The notes beneath the pieces were generated by a model that had not been told where the DNA came from, did no database searches, and saw nothing but the letters and a program-made list of their open reading frames with translations. 64,000 bases of DNA. Source: CAVTWH01 sp963738365 (GTDB lineage Bacteria; Actinomycetota; Actinomycetes; Mycobacteriales; Micromonosporaceae). Of this stretch, positions 23,163 to 31,338 are shown piece after piece (the first letter of the stretch is position 1; the number at the start of each line of letters is the position of its first letter). The position numbers were made by a program, and so were the translations under genes. The stretch is taken from positions 930,001 to 994,000 of the forward strand of contig CAVTWH010000006.1 of the NCBI GenBank assembly GCA_963738365.1. The letters are read 5' to 3'.

Positions 23163-23858
23163 CTACATCCACTCCGGCAGCTCGGGTAGGGAACCTGATT
23201 CGGCGGTCAGCCCGGTACCGGGTGAGCGCCCGGCGAGCCAGGCTGACAGGTTGGCCGCCGATCCGGACACCACCGGTCCGCCGGCTCCGAGGGTCATCGG
23301 GTGGCCGAGGCCGTCCACCCGCAGCGACAGGTCGAGGCCGTCGAGCGCGTCGGCGACCTCGTGCAGCAGCCGGTGGGCGAACGACTCGGGCCAGTCCCCC
23401 TGGGTGTACCCGACGGCCAGGTCCACGTGGTGCACCTCGACCTCGCGCAGTCGCCGCCAGGGGAGCCGGGCGGCGACCTGTGGGCCGTGCTCCAGGGGCA
23501 GTTCGACGGCCCACTGGTCGGCGGGCAGGTCGTGGGCTGCCCGGGCCAGCCGGTCGGCGCTGTTGCGCAGGTCGGCCAGCTGCTCGGCGAGCGGCCGCCC
23601 GGCGCCGGCCGCGATGCCTTCGGCCCGGGCCTGCGGGCTGGCGTAGGCGGGCGTGCGCCGGCCGGTGTGTACCCAGGTGAACAGGTTGACCATGGCGTCG
23701 GCGTGGCGGGCGAGGTGGGTCAGCACGTGGCCCCGGCTCCAGCCGGGCAGCAGGGACGGTTCGCCGACGGCGCTCTCCGGCAGGCGCCGGACGGAGTCGA
23801 GTAGCCGGGTGGTGGCCCGGTCCACCTCGTCGACGAGTACCAGCGGATCAGCGGTCAC
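23163..23858 (-). CDS. maleylpyruvate isomerase/DinB-like, mycothiol-dependent family
   Basis: The 231-residue protein matches the mycothiol-dependent maleylpyruvate isomerase family. It has LLPGWSRGHVLTHLARHADAM with its metal-binding His residues near residue 45, and EVEVHHVDLAVGY, the Glu/His pair, near 140, then a C-terminal SCP2-like domain. Family enzymes use mycothiol as cofactor or substrate. The start is uncertain between GTG 23858 and GTG 23867; the longer frame to 24038 has no support. It is followed at once by a glyoxalase II-like gene. Confidence 0.8.
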   Translation of the reverse strand: MTADPLVLVDEVDRATTRLLDSVRRLPESAVGEPSLLPGWSRGHVLTHLARHADAMVNLFTWVHTGRRTPAYASPQARAEGIAAGAGRPLAEQLADLRNSADRLARAAHDLPADQWAVELPLEHGPQVAARLPWRRLREVEVHHVDLAVGYTQGDWPESFAHRLLHEVADALDGLDLSLRVDGLGHPMTLGAGGPVVSGSAANLSAWLAGRSPGTGLTAESGSLPELPEWM

Positions 23859-24095
23859 CCCGGTCACTGTAGTGGGCGCCGGGCGTACCAGGGAGAAATG
23901 CCCTTTCCCCGCGCGCTGCCGCAGCTTACCGTCGGGTACGACGCGTCGCGGACCTGGCGAGGGGAGGTGGCTGGCGTGTCCCTCACCGGCGCCGCCGGCC
24001 GACGGACCGCTGAACCTTGTCCGACCTGCACCCCGCACCGCACCGCGGCGGCGCGCCGAGGTTGACCGAGGTTCACCTCACGACAGGGTGATGAC

Positions 24096-25163
24096 GTGAT
24101 GTTCGATCTCGCGTCCCTGGGCTGGGACGCCACGTTCGCCGCCGGCTACGCCCGGCATGACCGGGCCGACATCCAGCCGGCCCGGGTGGCCCGGGTGGAC
24201 CGCGGGGTCTGCACCGTACTGACCACGATGGGCGCCGAGCGGGCCAGCCTGGCCGGCGCGATGCTGGCCCGGGTGGCCCGGGATCCGGTGGAGCTGCCCT
24301 GCGCCGGGGACTGGGTGGTGCTGCGGATGTGGCCGGACGAGCGGGCCACGGTGGAGGCGGTGCTGCCCCGGCGTACCGCCGTGGTGCGGGCGGCGGCCGG
24401 CGGCCAGTCGCACGGTCAGGTGCTGGCCGCGAACCTGGACACCGCCGCGGTGGTGGAGCCGATGGACCCGGCGCCGGACCCGGCCCGGGTGGAGCGGATG
24501 CTGGCGCTGGCCTGGGAGTCCGGGGCGCGGCCGCTGGTGGTGCTGACCAAGGCCGACGTGGTCGCCGACCCGGCCACGGTGGCCGCGCAGGTCGGCGACG
24601 CTGCGCCGGGCGTCGAGGTGCTGGCCGTCTCGGCCCACTCCGGCGCGGGCCTGGCGCGGCTGCGCCCGCTGGTGGCCCGGGGCCGCACGCTGGGCCTGCT
24701 CGGTCCCTCCGGCGCCGGCAAGTCGACCCTGATCAACCGACTGGTGGGTACGCCCGTGCTGGCCACCCAGGCGATCCGCGGTACCGACGGCCGGGGCCGG
24801 CACACCACCACGTACCGGGCGCTGGTGCCGGTGCCGGGCGGCGGGGCGGTGCTGGACACCCCGGGGGTACGCGCGGTGGGCCTGTCCGACCTGGTCGACG
24901 GGCTGGATCAGGTGTTCACCGACATCGACCAGCTGGCGGCCGGCTGCCGGTACGCCGACTGCGGGCACCGGCTGGAGCCCGGCTGCGCGGTGCGCGCCGC
25001 GCTGGAGAGCGGGGTACTGCCGATGCGCCGCTACGAGAGCTGGCGCAAGCTGCACCGGGAGGTGGACTGGCGGGCCCGGCGCCGGGACTCCCGGCTGGCC
25101 GCCGAGCAGCGGGCCGAGTGGCGCCGCCGTCGGGAGGCGGCCACCCGCTCGGGGCGCGGCTAG
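24096..25163 (+). CDS. rsgA: ribosome small subunit biogenesis GTPase RsgA
   Basis: The 355-residue protein is a circularly permuted GTPase of the RsgA/YjeQ family, which helps mature the 30S subunit. The order is an OB fold (residues 15-95), G4 as VLTKADV, then the P-loop GPSGAGKSTLINRL, DTPG as G3, and a C-terminal zinc knuckle (CRYADCGHRLEPGC). The C-terminal helix is Arg-rich. GTG 24096 and ATG 24099 are adjacent; either works. In this lineage a short RsgA is often found near uvrA. Confidence 0.9.
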   Translation: MMFDLASLGWDATFAAGYARHDRADIQPARVARVDRGVCTVLTTMGAERASLAGAMLARVARDPVELPCAGDWVVLRMWPDERATVEAVLPRRTAVVRAAAGGQSHGQVLAANLDTAAVVEPMDPAPDPARVERMLALAWESGARPLVVLTKADVVADPATVAAQVGDAAPGVEVLAVSAHSGAGLARLRPLVARGRTLGLLGPSGAGKSTLINRLVGTPVLATQAIRGTDGRGRHTTTYRALVPVPGGGAVLDTPGVRAVGLSDLVDGLDQVFTDIDQLAAGCRYADCGHRLEPGCAVRAALESGVLPMRRYESWRKLHREVDWRARRRDSRLAAEQRAEWRRRREAATRSGRG

Positions 25164-25221
25164 CCGGTCGGGCGCGGCCAGCTGGTCCGGCGCGGCTGCC
25201 TGGCGGCGCGGCTGGCGGGCT

Positions 25222-25275
25222 GGGCGCGGCTGGCTGGCTGGGCGCGGTTGGCTGGCTGGGCGCGGTTGGCTGGCT
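25222..25275. repeat. 18-bp tandem repeat, 3 copies
   Basis: Three adjacent copies of GGGCGCGGCTGGCTGGCT (second and third have T at base 9) lie 59 bases after the rsgA stop, with a degenerate copy before them. It is one of two repeat tracts that fill the 372-base rsgA-uvrA gap. Confidence 0.8.
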
Positions 25276-25443
25276 CTGGGCGGGTAGCCGGCCCGGGGCG
25301 GAATGTGGTGTGCTGGGCCGAGGTTGGCATGGTCACCCCGGGACGACGTCGGAAACTGTCACACGGCCTGACTAGCATGGCCCACGCGGTCTGTGTCGGC
25401 TGTTGAACCGGCGCGGACGGGGGCAATCCGGGCAGCGCCCGGC

Positions 25444-25515
25444 AGTGACGGGACACCGGCATTTGCGGGGACATCGGCACTGACGGGGACACCGGCACTG
25501 ACAGGACATCGGCAA
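25444..25515. repeat. 18-bp tandem repeat upstream of uvrA, 4 copies
   Basis: GGACAYCGGCA recurs at 25451, 25469, 25487 and 25504, each within an 18-base unit ending just 20 bases before the uvrA start. The copies alternate GGACACCGGCA and GGACATCGGCA. They occupy the promoter/leader zone of uvrA. No LexA-like box was recognised beside them. Confidence 0.8.
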
Positions 25516-25535
25516 TCTCGGGAAGTGGGCGGGCA

Positions 25536-28500
25536 GTGGCCGACCGGCTGATCATTCGTGGTGCGCGCGAGCACAACCTGCGCGACGTCAACCTCGACCT
25601 GCCGCGGGACGCGATGATCGTGTTCACCGGGCTGTCCGGCTCCGGCAAGTCCAGCCTGGCCTTCGACACGATCTTCGCGGAGGGCCAGCGGCGCTACGTG
25701 GAGTCGCTGTCCTCCTACGCGCGCCAGTTCCTCGGCCAGATGGACAAGCCGGACGTCGACTTCATCGAGGGGCTCTCCCCGGCCGTCTCGATCGACCAGA
25801 AGTCCACCTCCCGCAACCCGCGCTCCACCGTCGGCACCATCACCGAGGTCTACGACTATCTCCGGCTACTGTTCGCCCGGGTGGGGCAGCCGCACTGCCC
25901 GGTCTGCGGCGAGCCGATCTCCCGGCAGACCCCGCAGCAGATCGTCGACCGGGTGCTCGCGATGGTCGAGGGCACCCGCTTCCAGGTGCTCGCCCCGGTG
26001 GTCCGCGGCCGCAAGGGCGAGTATCTGGACCTCTTCGCCGAGCTGCAGGCCAAGGGGTATGCCCGGGCCCGGGTCGACGGCGTGGTGCACCCGCTCACCG
26101 AGCCGCCGAAGCTGAAGAAGCAGGAGAAGCACACCATCGAGGTGGTGGTCGACCGGTTGGCCGTGAAGACCAGCGCCAAGCAGCGGCTGACCGACTCGAT
26201 CGAGTCGGCGCTGTCGCTGGCCGGCGGGATCGTCACGCTGGACTTCGTCGACCTGGCGGAAGACGACCCGGCCCGCGAGCGGCGCTTCTCCGAGCACCTG
26301 GCCTGCCCGAACGACCACCCGCTCGCGGTCGAGGACCTGGAGCCGCGGGCGTTCTCCTTCAACGCGCCCTACGGCGCCTGCCCGGACTGCACCGGCCTGG
26401 GTACCAAGAAGGAGGTCGACCCGGAGCTGATCATCCCCGACCCGGAGCGCACGCTGCGCGACGGCGCCATCCAGCCGTGGGCGTCCGGGCACACCCTGGA
26501 CTACTTCCTGCGCCTGCTGGAGGCGCTCGGCAGGGACGAGGGCTTCACCATCGACACGCCGTGGCGGGCGCTGTCCAACCGGGCGCAGAAGACCATCCTG
26601 TACGGCGCCGAGGACCAGATCCACGTCCGCTACCGCAACAAGTACGGCCGCGAGCGCTCCTACTACGCCGGTTTCGAAGGCGTCATGCAGTGGATCGAGC
26701 GCCGGCACGCCGACACCGAGTCGGAGTGGTCCCGCGACAAGTACGAGGGGTACATGCGGGACATCCCGTGCCCCACCTGCGGCGGGACCAGGCTCAAGCC
26801 GGAGATCCTGGCGGTCACCATCGCCGGGCGCAACATCGCCGAGGTCTGCAACATGTCCATCGGCGAGTGCGCCGAGATGCTGGCCGCGATGGAGCTGACC
26901 GACCGGCAGAAGCTGATCGCCGAGCGGGTGCTCAAGGAGATCAACGCCCGGCTGCACTTCATGGTCGACGTCGGGCTGGACTACCTGTCCCTGGACCGGG
27001 CGGCCGGCACCCTCTCCGGCGGCGAGGCGCAGCGCATCCGGCTGGCCACCCAGATCGGCTCCGGCCTGGTCGGCGTGCTCTACGTGCTGGACGAGCCGTC
27101 CATCGGGCTGCACCAGCGGGACAACCACCGGCTGATCGAGACTCTGATCCGGCTGCGCGGCCTGGGCAACACGCTGATCGTGGTCGAGCACGACGAGGAC
27201 ACCATCCGGACCGCCGACTGGGTGGTCGACATCGGCCCGGGCGCCGGTGAGCACGGCGGCCACATCGTGCACAGCGGTACCTTCGCCGACCTGCTGACCA
27301 ACGAGCGCTCGATCACCGGGGCGTATCTGGCCGGGCGCCGGCAGATCCCGATCCCGGCGGTGCGCCGCCCGCAGACCCCGGGCCGGGAACTGGTGGTGGT
27401 CGGGGCGCGCGAGCACAACCTGAAGAGCCTGACCGTCCCGTTCCCGCTCGGCCAGTTCATCGCCGTCACCGGGGTCTCCGGTTCCGGCAAGAGCACCCTG
27501 GTCAACGACATCCTCTACAGCGTGCTGGCCAACCAGGTCAACGGTGCCCGGCTGGTCCCCGGCCGGCACACCAAGGTCACCGGGCTGGAGCACGTCGACA
27601 AGGTGGTGGGCGTCGACCAGTCGCCGATCGGGCGTACCCCGCGCTCCAACCCGGCCACCTATACCGGCGTCTTCGACAACATCCGCAAGCTGTTCGCGGA
27701 GACCACCGAGGCGAAGGTGCGCGGGTACGGGCCCGGCCGGTTCTCCTTCAACGTGAAGGGCGGCCGCTGCGAGGAGTGCGCCGGCGACGGTACCAAGAAG
27801 ATCGAGATGAACTTCCTGCCCGACGTCTACGTCCCGTGCGACGAGTGCAAGGGCGCCCGGTACAACCGGGAGACGCTGGAGGTGCACTACAAGGGCCGGA
27901 CCATCGCCGAGGTGCTGGACATGCCGATCGAGGAGGCCGCCGGCTTCCTCGAGGCGATCCCGGCCATCCACCGGCATCTCAAGACGCTGGTCGAAGTCGG
28001 CCTGGGGTACGTGCGGATGGGCCAGCCGGCGCCCACCCTCTCCGGCGGCGAGGCGCAGCGCGTCAAGCTCGCCAGCGAGCTGCAGAAGCGCTCCACCGGC
28101 CGGACCGTCTACGTCCTCGACGAACCCACCACCGGCCTGCACTTCGAGGACATCCGGCGGCTGCTCAAGGTGCTGGAGTCGTTGGTGGACAAGGGCAACA
28201 CGGTGATCGTCATCGAGCACAACCTGGACGTGATCAAGACAGCCGACTGGCTGATCGACATGGGTCCGGAGGGTGGCCACCGGGGCGGCCTGGTGCTCGC
28301 CACCGGCAGCCCGGAGGAGTTGGCCGAGGTGGTCGACAGCCACACCGGCCAGTTCCTGCGGCACGTGCTGGACCTGACCGGCGAACCGGTCGGCTGTCCG
28401 GAGGCGGTGGCCCGGGCGGACAAGGCCAACGGCGCGTCCGCCCCCCGCCAGGCGACCAGGCGCACGCCGCGCTCCGCAGCCGGCCGGCCCGCGGTGACGT

Positions 28501-28817
28501 CGAAGGCACCGGACCCGACGCCCGACCCGGCGACTCCCGCGAAGGCAACTGGCGGCAAAGCTGCCCCCGCGAAGGCGGCCGGCAGCAAGGCGGTTCCCGC
28601 GAGGGCGGCGGCCAGCAAAGCTGCCCCCGCGAAGGCGGCCGGCAGCAAGGCGCTTCCCGCGAGGGCGGCGGCCAGCAAGGCAGCCCCCGCGAAGGCGGCG
28701 ACCGGCAAGGTGGTTCCCGCGAAGGCGGCGAGCAGCAAGGCGGCTCCGGTGAAAGCCGCGGCCAGCAAGGCGGCTCCGGTCAAGGCGGCCCGACGCCCGG
28801 CCGCCACCCGCGGCTGA
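25536..28817 (+). CDS. uvrA: excinuclease ABC subunit A with repetitive basic tail
   Basis: The 1093-residue protein is UvrA, the damage-recognition ATPase of nucleotide excision repair. Two ABC modules are complete: Walker A GLSGSGKSSLAF and GVSGSGKSTLVN, and LSGGEAQRIRLA and LSGGEAQRVKLA signatures. The zinc modules CPDC and CEEC...CDEC are also present. UvrA proteins usually end near residue 960-1000. Here 90 further residues form a Lys/Ala/Pro-rich tail of eight decapeptides of the type KAAPAKAAGS, resembling histone H1-like bacterial tails. It probably adds non-specific DNA binding. The start is GTG; the gene is free-standing. Confidence 0.97.
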   Translation: MADRLIIRGAREHNLRDVNLDLPRDAMIVFTGLSGSGKSSLAFDTIFAEGQRRYVESLSSYARQFLGQMDKPDVDFIEGLSPAVSIDQKSTSRNPRSTVGTITEVYDYLRLLFARVGQPHCPVCGEPISRQTPQQIVDRVLAMVEGTRFQVLAPVVRGRKGEYLDLFAELQAKGYARARVDGVVHPLTEPPKLKKQEKHTIEVVVDRLAVKTSAKQRLTDSIESALSLAGGIVTLDFVDLAEDDPARERRFSEHLACPNDHPLAVEDLEPRAFSFNAPYGACPDCTGLGTKKEVDPELIIPDPERTLRDGAIQPWASGHTLDYFLRLLEALGRDEGFTIDTPWRALSNRAQKTILYGAEDQIHVRYRNKYGRERSYYAGFEGVMQWIERRHADTESEWSRDKYEGYMRDIPCPTCGGTRLKPEILAVTIAGRNIAEVCNMSIGECAEMLAAMELTDRQKLIAERVLKEINARLHFMVDVGLDYLSLDRAAGTLSGGEAQRIRLATQIGSGLVGVLYVLDEPSIGLHQRDNHRLIETLIRLRGLGNTLIVVEHDEDTIRTADWVVDIGPGAGEHGGHIVHSGTFADLLTNERSITGAYLAGRRQIPIPAVRRPQTPGRELVVVGAREHNLKSLTVPFPLGQFIAVTGVSGSGKSTLVNDILYSVLANQVNGARLVPGRHTKVTGLEHVDKVVGVDQSPIGRTPRSNPATYTGVFDNIRKLFAETTEAKVRGYGPGRFSFNVKGGRCEECAGDGTKKIEMNFLPDVYVPCDECKGARYNRETLEVHYKGRTIAEVLDMPIEEAAGFLEAIPAIHRHLKTLVEVGLGYVRMGQPAPTLSGGEAQRVKLASELQKRSTGRTVYVLDEPTTGLHFEDIRRLLKVLESLVDKGNTVIVIEHNLDVIKTADWLIDMGPEGGHRGGLVLATGSPEELAEVVDSHTGQFLRHVLDLTGEPVGCPEAVARADKANGASAPRQATRRTPRSAAGRPAVTSKAPDPTPDPATPAKATGGKAAPAKAAGSKAVPARAAASKAAPAKAAGSKALPARAAASKAAPAKAATGKVVPAKAASSKAAPVKAAASKAAPVKAARRPAATRG
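28557..28796 (+). repeat. 30-bp in-frame repeat coding the UvrA tail, 8 copies
   Basis: Eight 30-base units encode the decapeptides from residue 1008 to 1087 (KAxPxKAAxS pattern). Units one and three are nearly identical, as are two and four, which suggests recent duplication of a 60-base pair. Confidence 0.85.
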
Positions 28818-28894
28818 CAGCGGCCAGCTCGCTGGCGGCTGCCCCGGCAAATTGCGTGGCGGCCGCGGGACAGGTGGTCCTACTGTCCGGTTCC

Positions 28895-29629
28895 GTGCAG
28901 CAGGACAGCGGGTACTCCGACGCCGACGTGGCGGCCCTCTACGACGTGCTCAACGCCTGGGGACCGAGCGACGACTTCCATCTCGCCCGGGTCATGCGGG
29001 CGGCCACCGTGCTCGACGTGGGCTGCGGTACCGGTCAGCTGCTGCACCGCGCCCGGCGCGACGGGCACACCGGCCGGCTGGTCGGCGTGGACCCGGACGT
29101 GGCGGCGCTGGCTCGCGCCCGGCTGCGCGACGACGTCGAGTGGATCACGGGTACCGCCGCCGCGATGCGTTTCCGCACGGACTTCCAGCACGCGCTGATG
29201 GCCAGCAACGCCTTCCAGTGCCTGGTTGCCGACGACGAGATCCGCGGCTCGCTGGCGGCCGTGCGGGCGGCGCTGGTCGACGGGGGAACGTTCGCCTTCG
29301 AGACCCGCAACCCGCTGGCCCGCGAGTGGGACAGCTGGCAGGCCGCGCCGCCCAGCCCGGTGGTCGACCAGGCCGGGCGGCGGCTGCTGGTGAGCTACCA
29401 GGTGGAGCACGTCGGCAACGGGGTGGTGGCGGTTGCCGAGACCACGGCGGACGCCGACGGTACGCCGCTGCGGGTGGATCGGGCCCAGCTACGGTTCCTG
29501 GACGTCGCTCGACTCGACGCGGCGCTGGCGGCCGCAGGCTTCACGGTGGCCGAACGTTACGGCGACTTCACCGGCGGCCCGTGGCACCCGGACAGCCGGA
29601 CGATCGTCACCGTGGCCGTCGCCGGATAG
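28895..29629 (+). CDS. SAM-dependent methyltransferase
   Basis: The 244-residue protein is a class I methyltransferase: motif I as VLDVGCGTGQLLHRA near residue 38, GVDPD at strand 2, and a MASNAFQCL segment in place of the usual motif-IV pattern. A TACTGT hexamer lies 8 bases before the GTG at 28895, so the message is probably leaderless. It begins 78 bases after uvrA and is followed by a HAD hydrolase 9 bases downstream, likely the same operon. The substrate is unknown. Confidence 0.8.
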   Translation: MQQDSGYSDADVAALYDVLNAWGPSDDFHLARVMRAATVLDVGCGTGQLLHRARRDGHTGRLVGVDPDVAALARARLRDDVEWITGTAAAMRFRTDFQHALMASNAFQCLVADDEIRGSLAAVRAALVDGGTFAFETRNPLAREWDSWQAAPPSPVVDQAGRRLLVSYQVEHVGNGVVAVAETTADADGTPLRVDRAQLRFLDVARLDAALAAAGFTVAERYGDFTGGPWHPDSRTIVTVAVAG

Positions 29630-29638
29630 CCTGCCCGC

Positions 29639-30316
29639 ATGGGGACCGGCGGGTGCGGCGTGCTGTTGGACGCCGGGGGAGTGCTGATCGGGCCGGTGGG
29701 TGGGCGGTGGAACCCGCGGCACGACTTCGAATCCGTCGTCCTGCGCCACCATCCGGACCTCGACCCGGGCCGGTTCCCGCCGGCCTTCGCGGCCGGCCAG
29801 CGGGTGCTGGACGCCGGTGCGGCCACCGTGCCCCGGGACCGGTACCACCGGGCCCTCCTCGGGGCGCTGGGTGTGGCCGAGCCGTCCGGGGCGCTGTTGG
29901 CGGAGTTGGAGGCCCCGCTGCCCGGCCCGGTGGTGGAAACTTTCCCCGACGTACACCCCGCGCTCAGTGAGCTCGCGCACCTGGGCGTACCGATGGCGGT
30001 CGTCTCCGATGCCTGGAGCAGCCTGCGTGGCCTGCTGGCCGACGTTGGCCTGGACCGCTACTTCACCGGTGTGGTGATCTCCGAGGAGCTGGGCTGCCGC
30101 AAGCCCGACCCGCGCATGTACCAGGCGGGCAGTGCGCTGCTCGGGCTGCCCCCGCAGCGGTGCCTGTTCGTCGACGACGATCCCGCCCTGGTGGCCGCCG
30201 CCGACGCGCTCGGCTATCAGGGTGTGGCCCTGGTGCGCTCCGCGCCAGTTCCGGTCGGCGTCCGGACGGTGCCCGCACTCGGCCACATCGTTTCGCTGGC
30301 TCGCGCGGCGTGCTAA
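29639..30316 (+). CDS. HAD superfamily hydrolase
   Basis: The 225-residue protein is a HAD-like phosphatase. The nucleophile motif reads LLDAGGVL, motif II VVSDAWS, motif III Lys in GCRKPDPRMY, and motif IV FVDDDPALV. The second motif I acid is replaced by Gly, a variant known in some HAD-IA phosphatases (compare the DFGG motif of the HAD gene at 61427). It lies 9 bases after the methyltransferase. The substrate is unknown. Confidence 0.8.
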   Translation: MGTGGCGVLLDAGGVLIGPVGGRWNPRHDFESVVLRHHPDLDPGRFPPAFAAGQRVLDAGAATVPRDRYHRALLGALGVAEPSGALLAELEAPLPGPVVETFPDVHPALSELAHLGVPMAVVSDAWSSLRGLLADVGLDRYFTGVVISEELGCRKPDPRMYQAGSALLGLPPQRCLFVDDDPALVAAADALGYQGVALVRSAPVPVGVRTVPALGHIVSLARAAC

Positions 30317-30453
30317 CTTTTCGACGCTTATCAATGGAATTACCGGGTTGGTTGCGGCCGGATGCCTTACAGGATCGGATACCAGGATGGTGAACCGTGC
30401 CCTGCCGGCGCACGTACCCCGGTGCATCGTGCAGTCGACCAACTGGAGGAGAT

Positions 30454-30993
30454 ATGGCGGACAGCAAGGACGACCTCGGCCTGACCACTCGCCGCGTGGT
30501 GCTCGGCGGGGTCGGGGCGACCGGCCTGCTGGGCCTGACCGGGGCACTGGCAGCCTGCGGTGACGACAGTCCGGCTACGGGCCAGGCGGGCCAGCAGACG
30601 ACCACTCCGGCCGTCCTGGGGACCACCCCGGTGGTTGTGGCGAGCAGCCCGGGCGCCGCGCCGTCGGCGGACGCCGGCGGTGGCGACAGCAACGCCCTTG
30701 CCAAGCTCAGTGACATCCCGGTGGGTGGCGGCAAGATCTTCGAAAGCGACAACGTGGTCGTCACCCAGCCCACCGCCGGGACCTTCAAGGCGTTCAGTGC
30801 CACCTGCACGCACAAGTCGTGCATCGTGAAGACCGTCACCGACGGCCTGATCAACTGTCCCTGCCACGGTAGCCAGTTCTCGATCAAGGATGGCTCCGTC
30901 GTTACTCCGGCCCGGGGCCTGGCCAAGGACGCCATGCAGCCGCTGCCTGCCAAGACCGTCACGGTCACCGGCAACGACCTCAGCGTGGGCTGA
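30454..30993 (+). CDS. Rieske [2Fe-2S] lipoprotein, Tat-type signal
   Basis: The 179-residue protein starts with TTRRVVLGG, a twin-arginine motif, then a hydrophobic stretch ending LAAC, a lipobox. It should be Tat-exported and lipid-anchored. A Ser/Thr/Pro linker follows, then a Rieske domain with CTHKSC and CPCHGSQF providing the Cys/His ligands. Such stand-alone Rieske lipoproteins are widespread in actinomycetes as electron carriers of unknown partner. GGAGGAG lies just before the ATG. Confidence 0.88.
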   Translation: MADSKDDLGLTTRRVVLGGVGATGLLGLTGALAACGDDSPATGQAGQQTTTPAVLGTTPVVVASSPGAAPSADAGGGDSNALAKLSDIPVGGGKIFESDNVVVTQPTAGTFKAFSATCTHKSCIVKTVTDGLINCPCHGSQFSIKDGSVVTPARGLAKDAMQPLPAKTVTVTGNDLSVG

Positions 30994-31048
30994 GAAGTCC
31001 GCAGGCCGCGCAGGGCCGCCGCTGTGGCCGGCCCTGCGCGGCGTCAGG

Positions 31049-31309
31049 TCAGCCGGACGCCTCGTCGACATAGCACCAGCGCCACGTCTCGCCCGGCTGG
31101 GCGGAGCGGATCACCGGGTGGCCCTCGGTTCGGTAGTGCGCGGTGGCGTGCCGGCGCGGCGACGAGTCACAGCAGCGGATGCCGTGGCAGGTCAGGCACT
31201 CCCGCAGGTGTACCCAGTCCGAACGCCCCTCGGCCAGGCAGTCCTCGCAGCCCTTGATCTCGCCGGGCAGCTCGGGCCGGCCAGCCGCGTCCAGGTGTTC
31301 GCAGGTCAT
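31049..31309 (-). CDS. UBP-type zinc finger protein
   Basis: The 86-residue protein is a single ZnF-UBP domain: CEHL, GCEDCLAEG, WVHLRECLTCHGIRCC, then RHATAHYRTEGHPVI. The Cys/His order matches the ubiquitin-specific-protease zinc finger, found in some bacteria where ubiquitin is absent. The binding partner is unknown; in eukaryotes it binds free C-terminal Gly-Gly tails. It is 29 bases downstream of an NhaP-type antiporter gene in the same direction, and bacterial antiporters fused to this domain are known, so it may regulate the transporter. Confidence 0.8.
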   Translation of the reverse strand: MTCEHLDAAGRPELPGEIKGCEDCLAEGRSDWVHLRECLTCHGIRCCDSSPRRHATAHYRTEGHPVIRSAQPGETWRWCYVDEASG

Positions 31310-31338
31310 CGACGTTTCCCCGCTTCAGGTGGAAGGTT

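Noticed and set aside
25866..28850. 994-codon open frame antisense to uvrA
   Set aside because: Its sequence is low-complexity Arg/Gly/Val with no motif and lies fully opposite uvrA; it is a GC-driven shadow.
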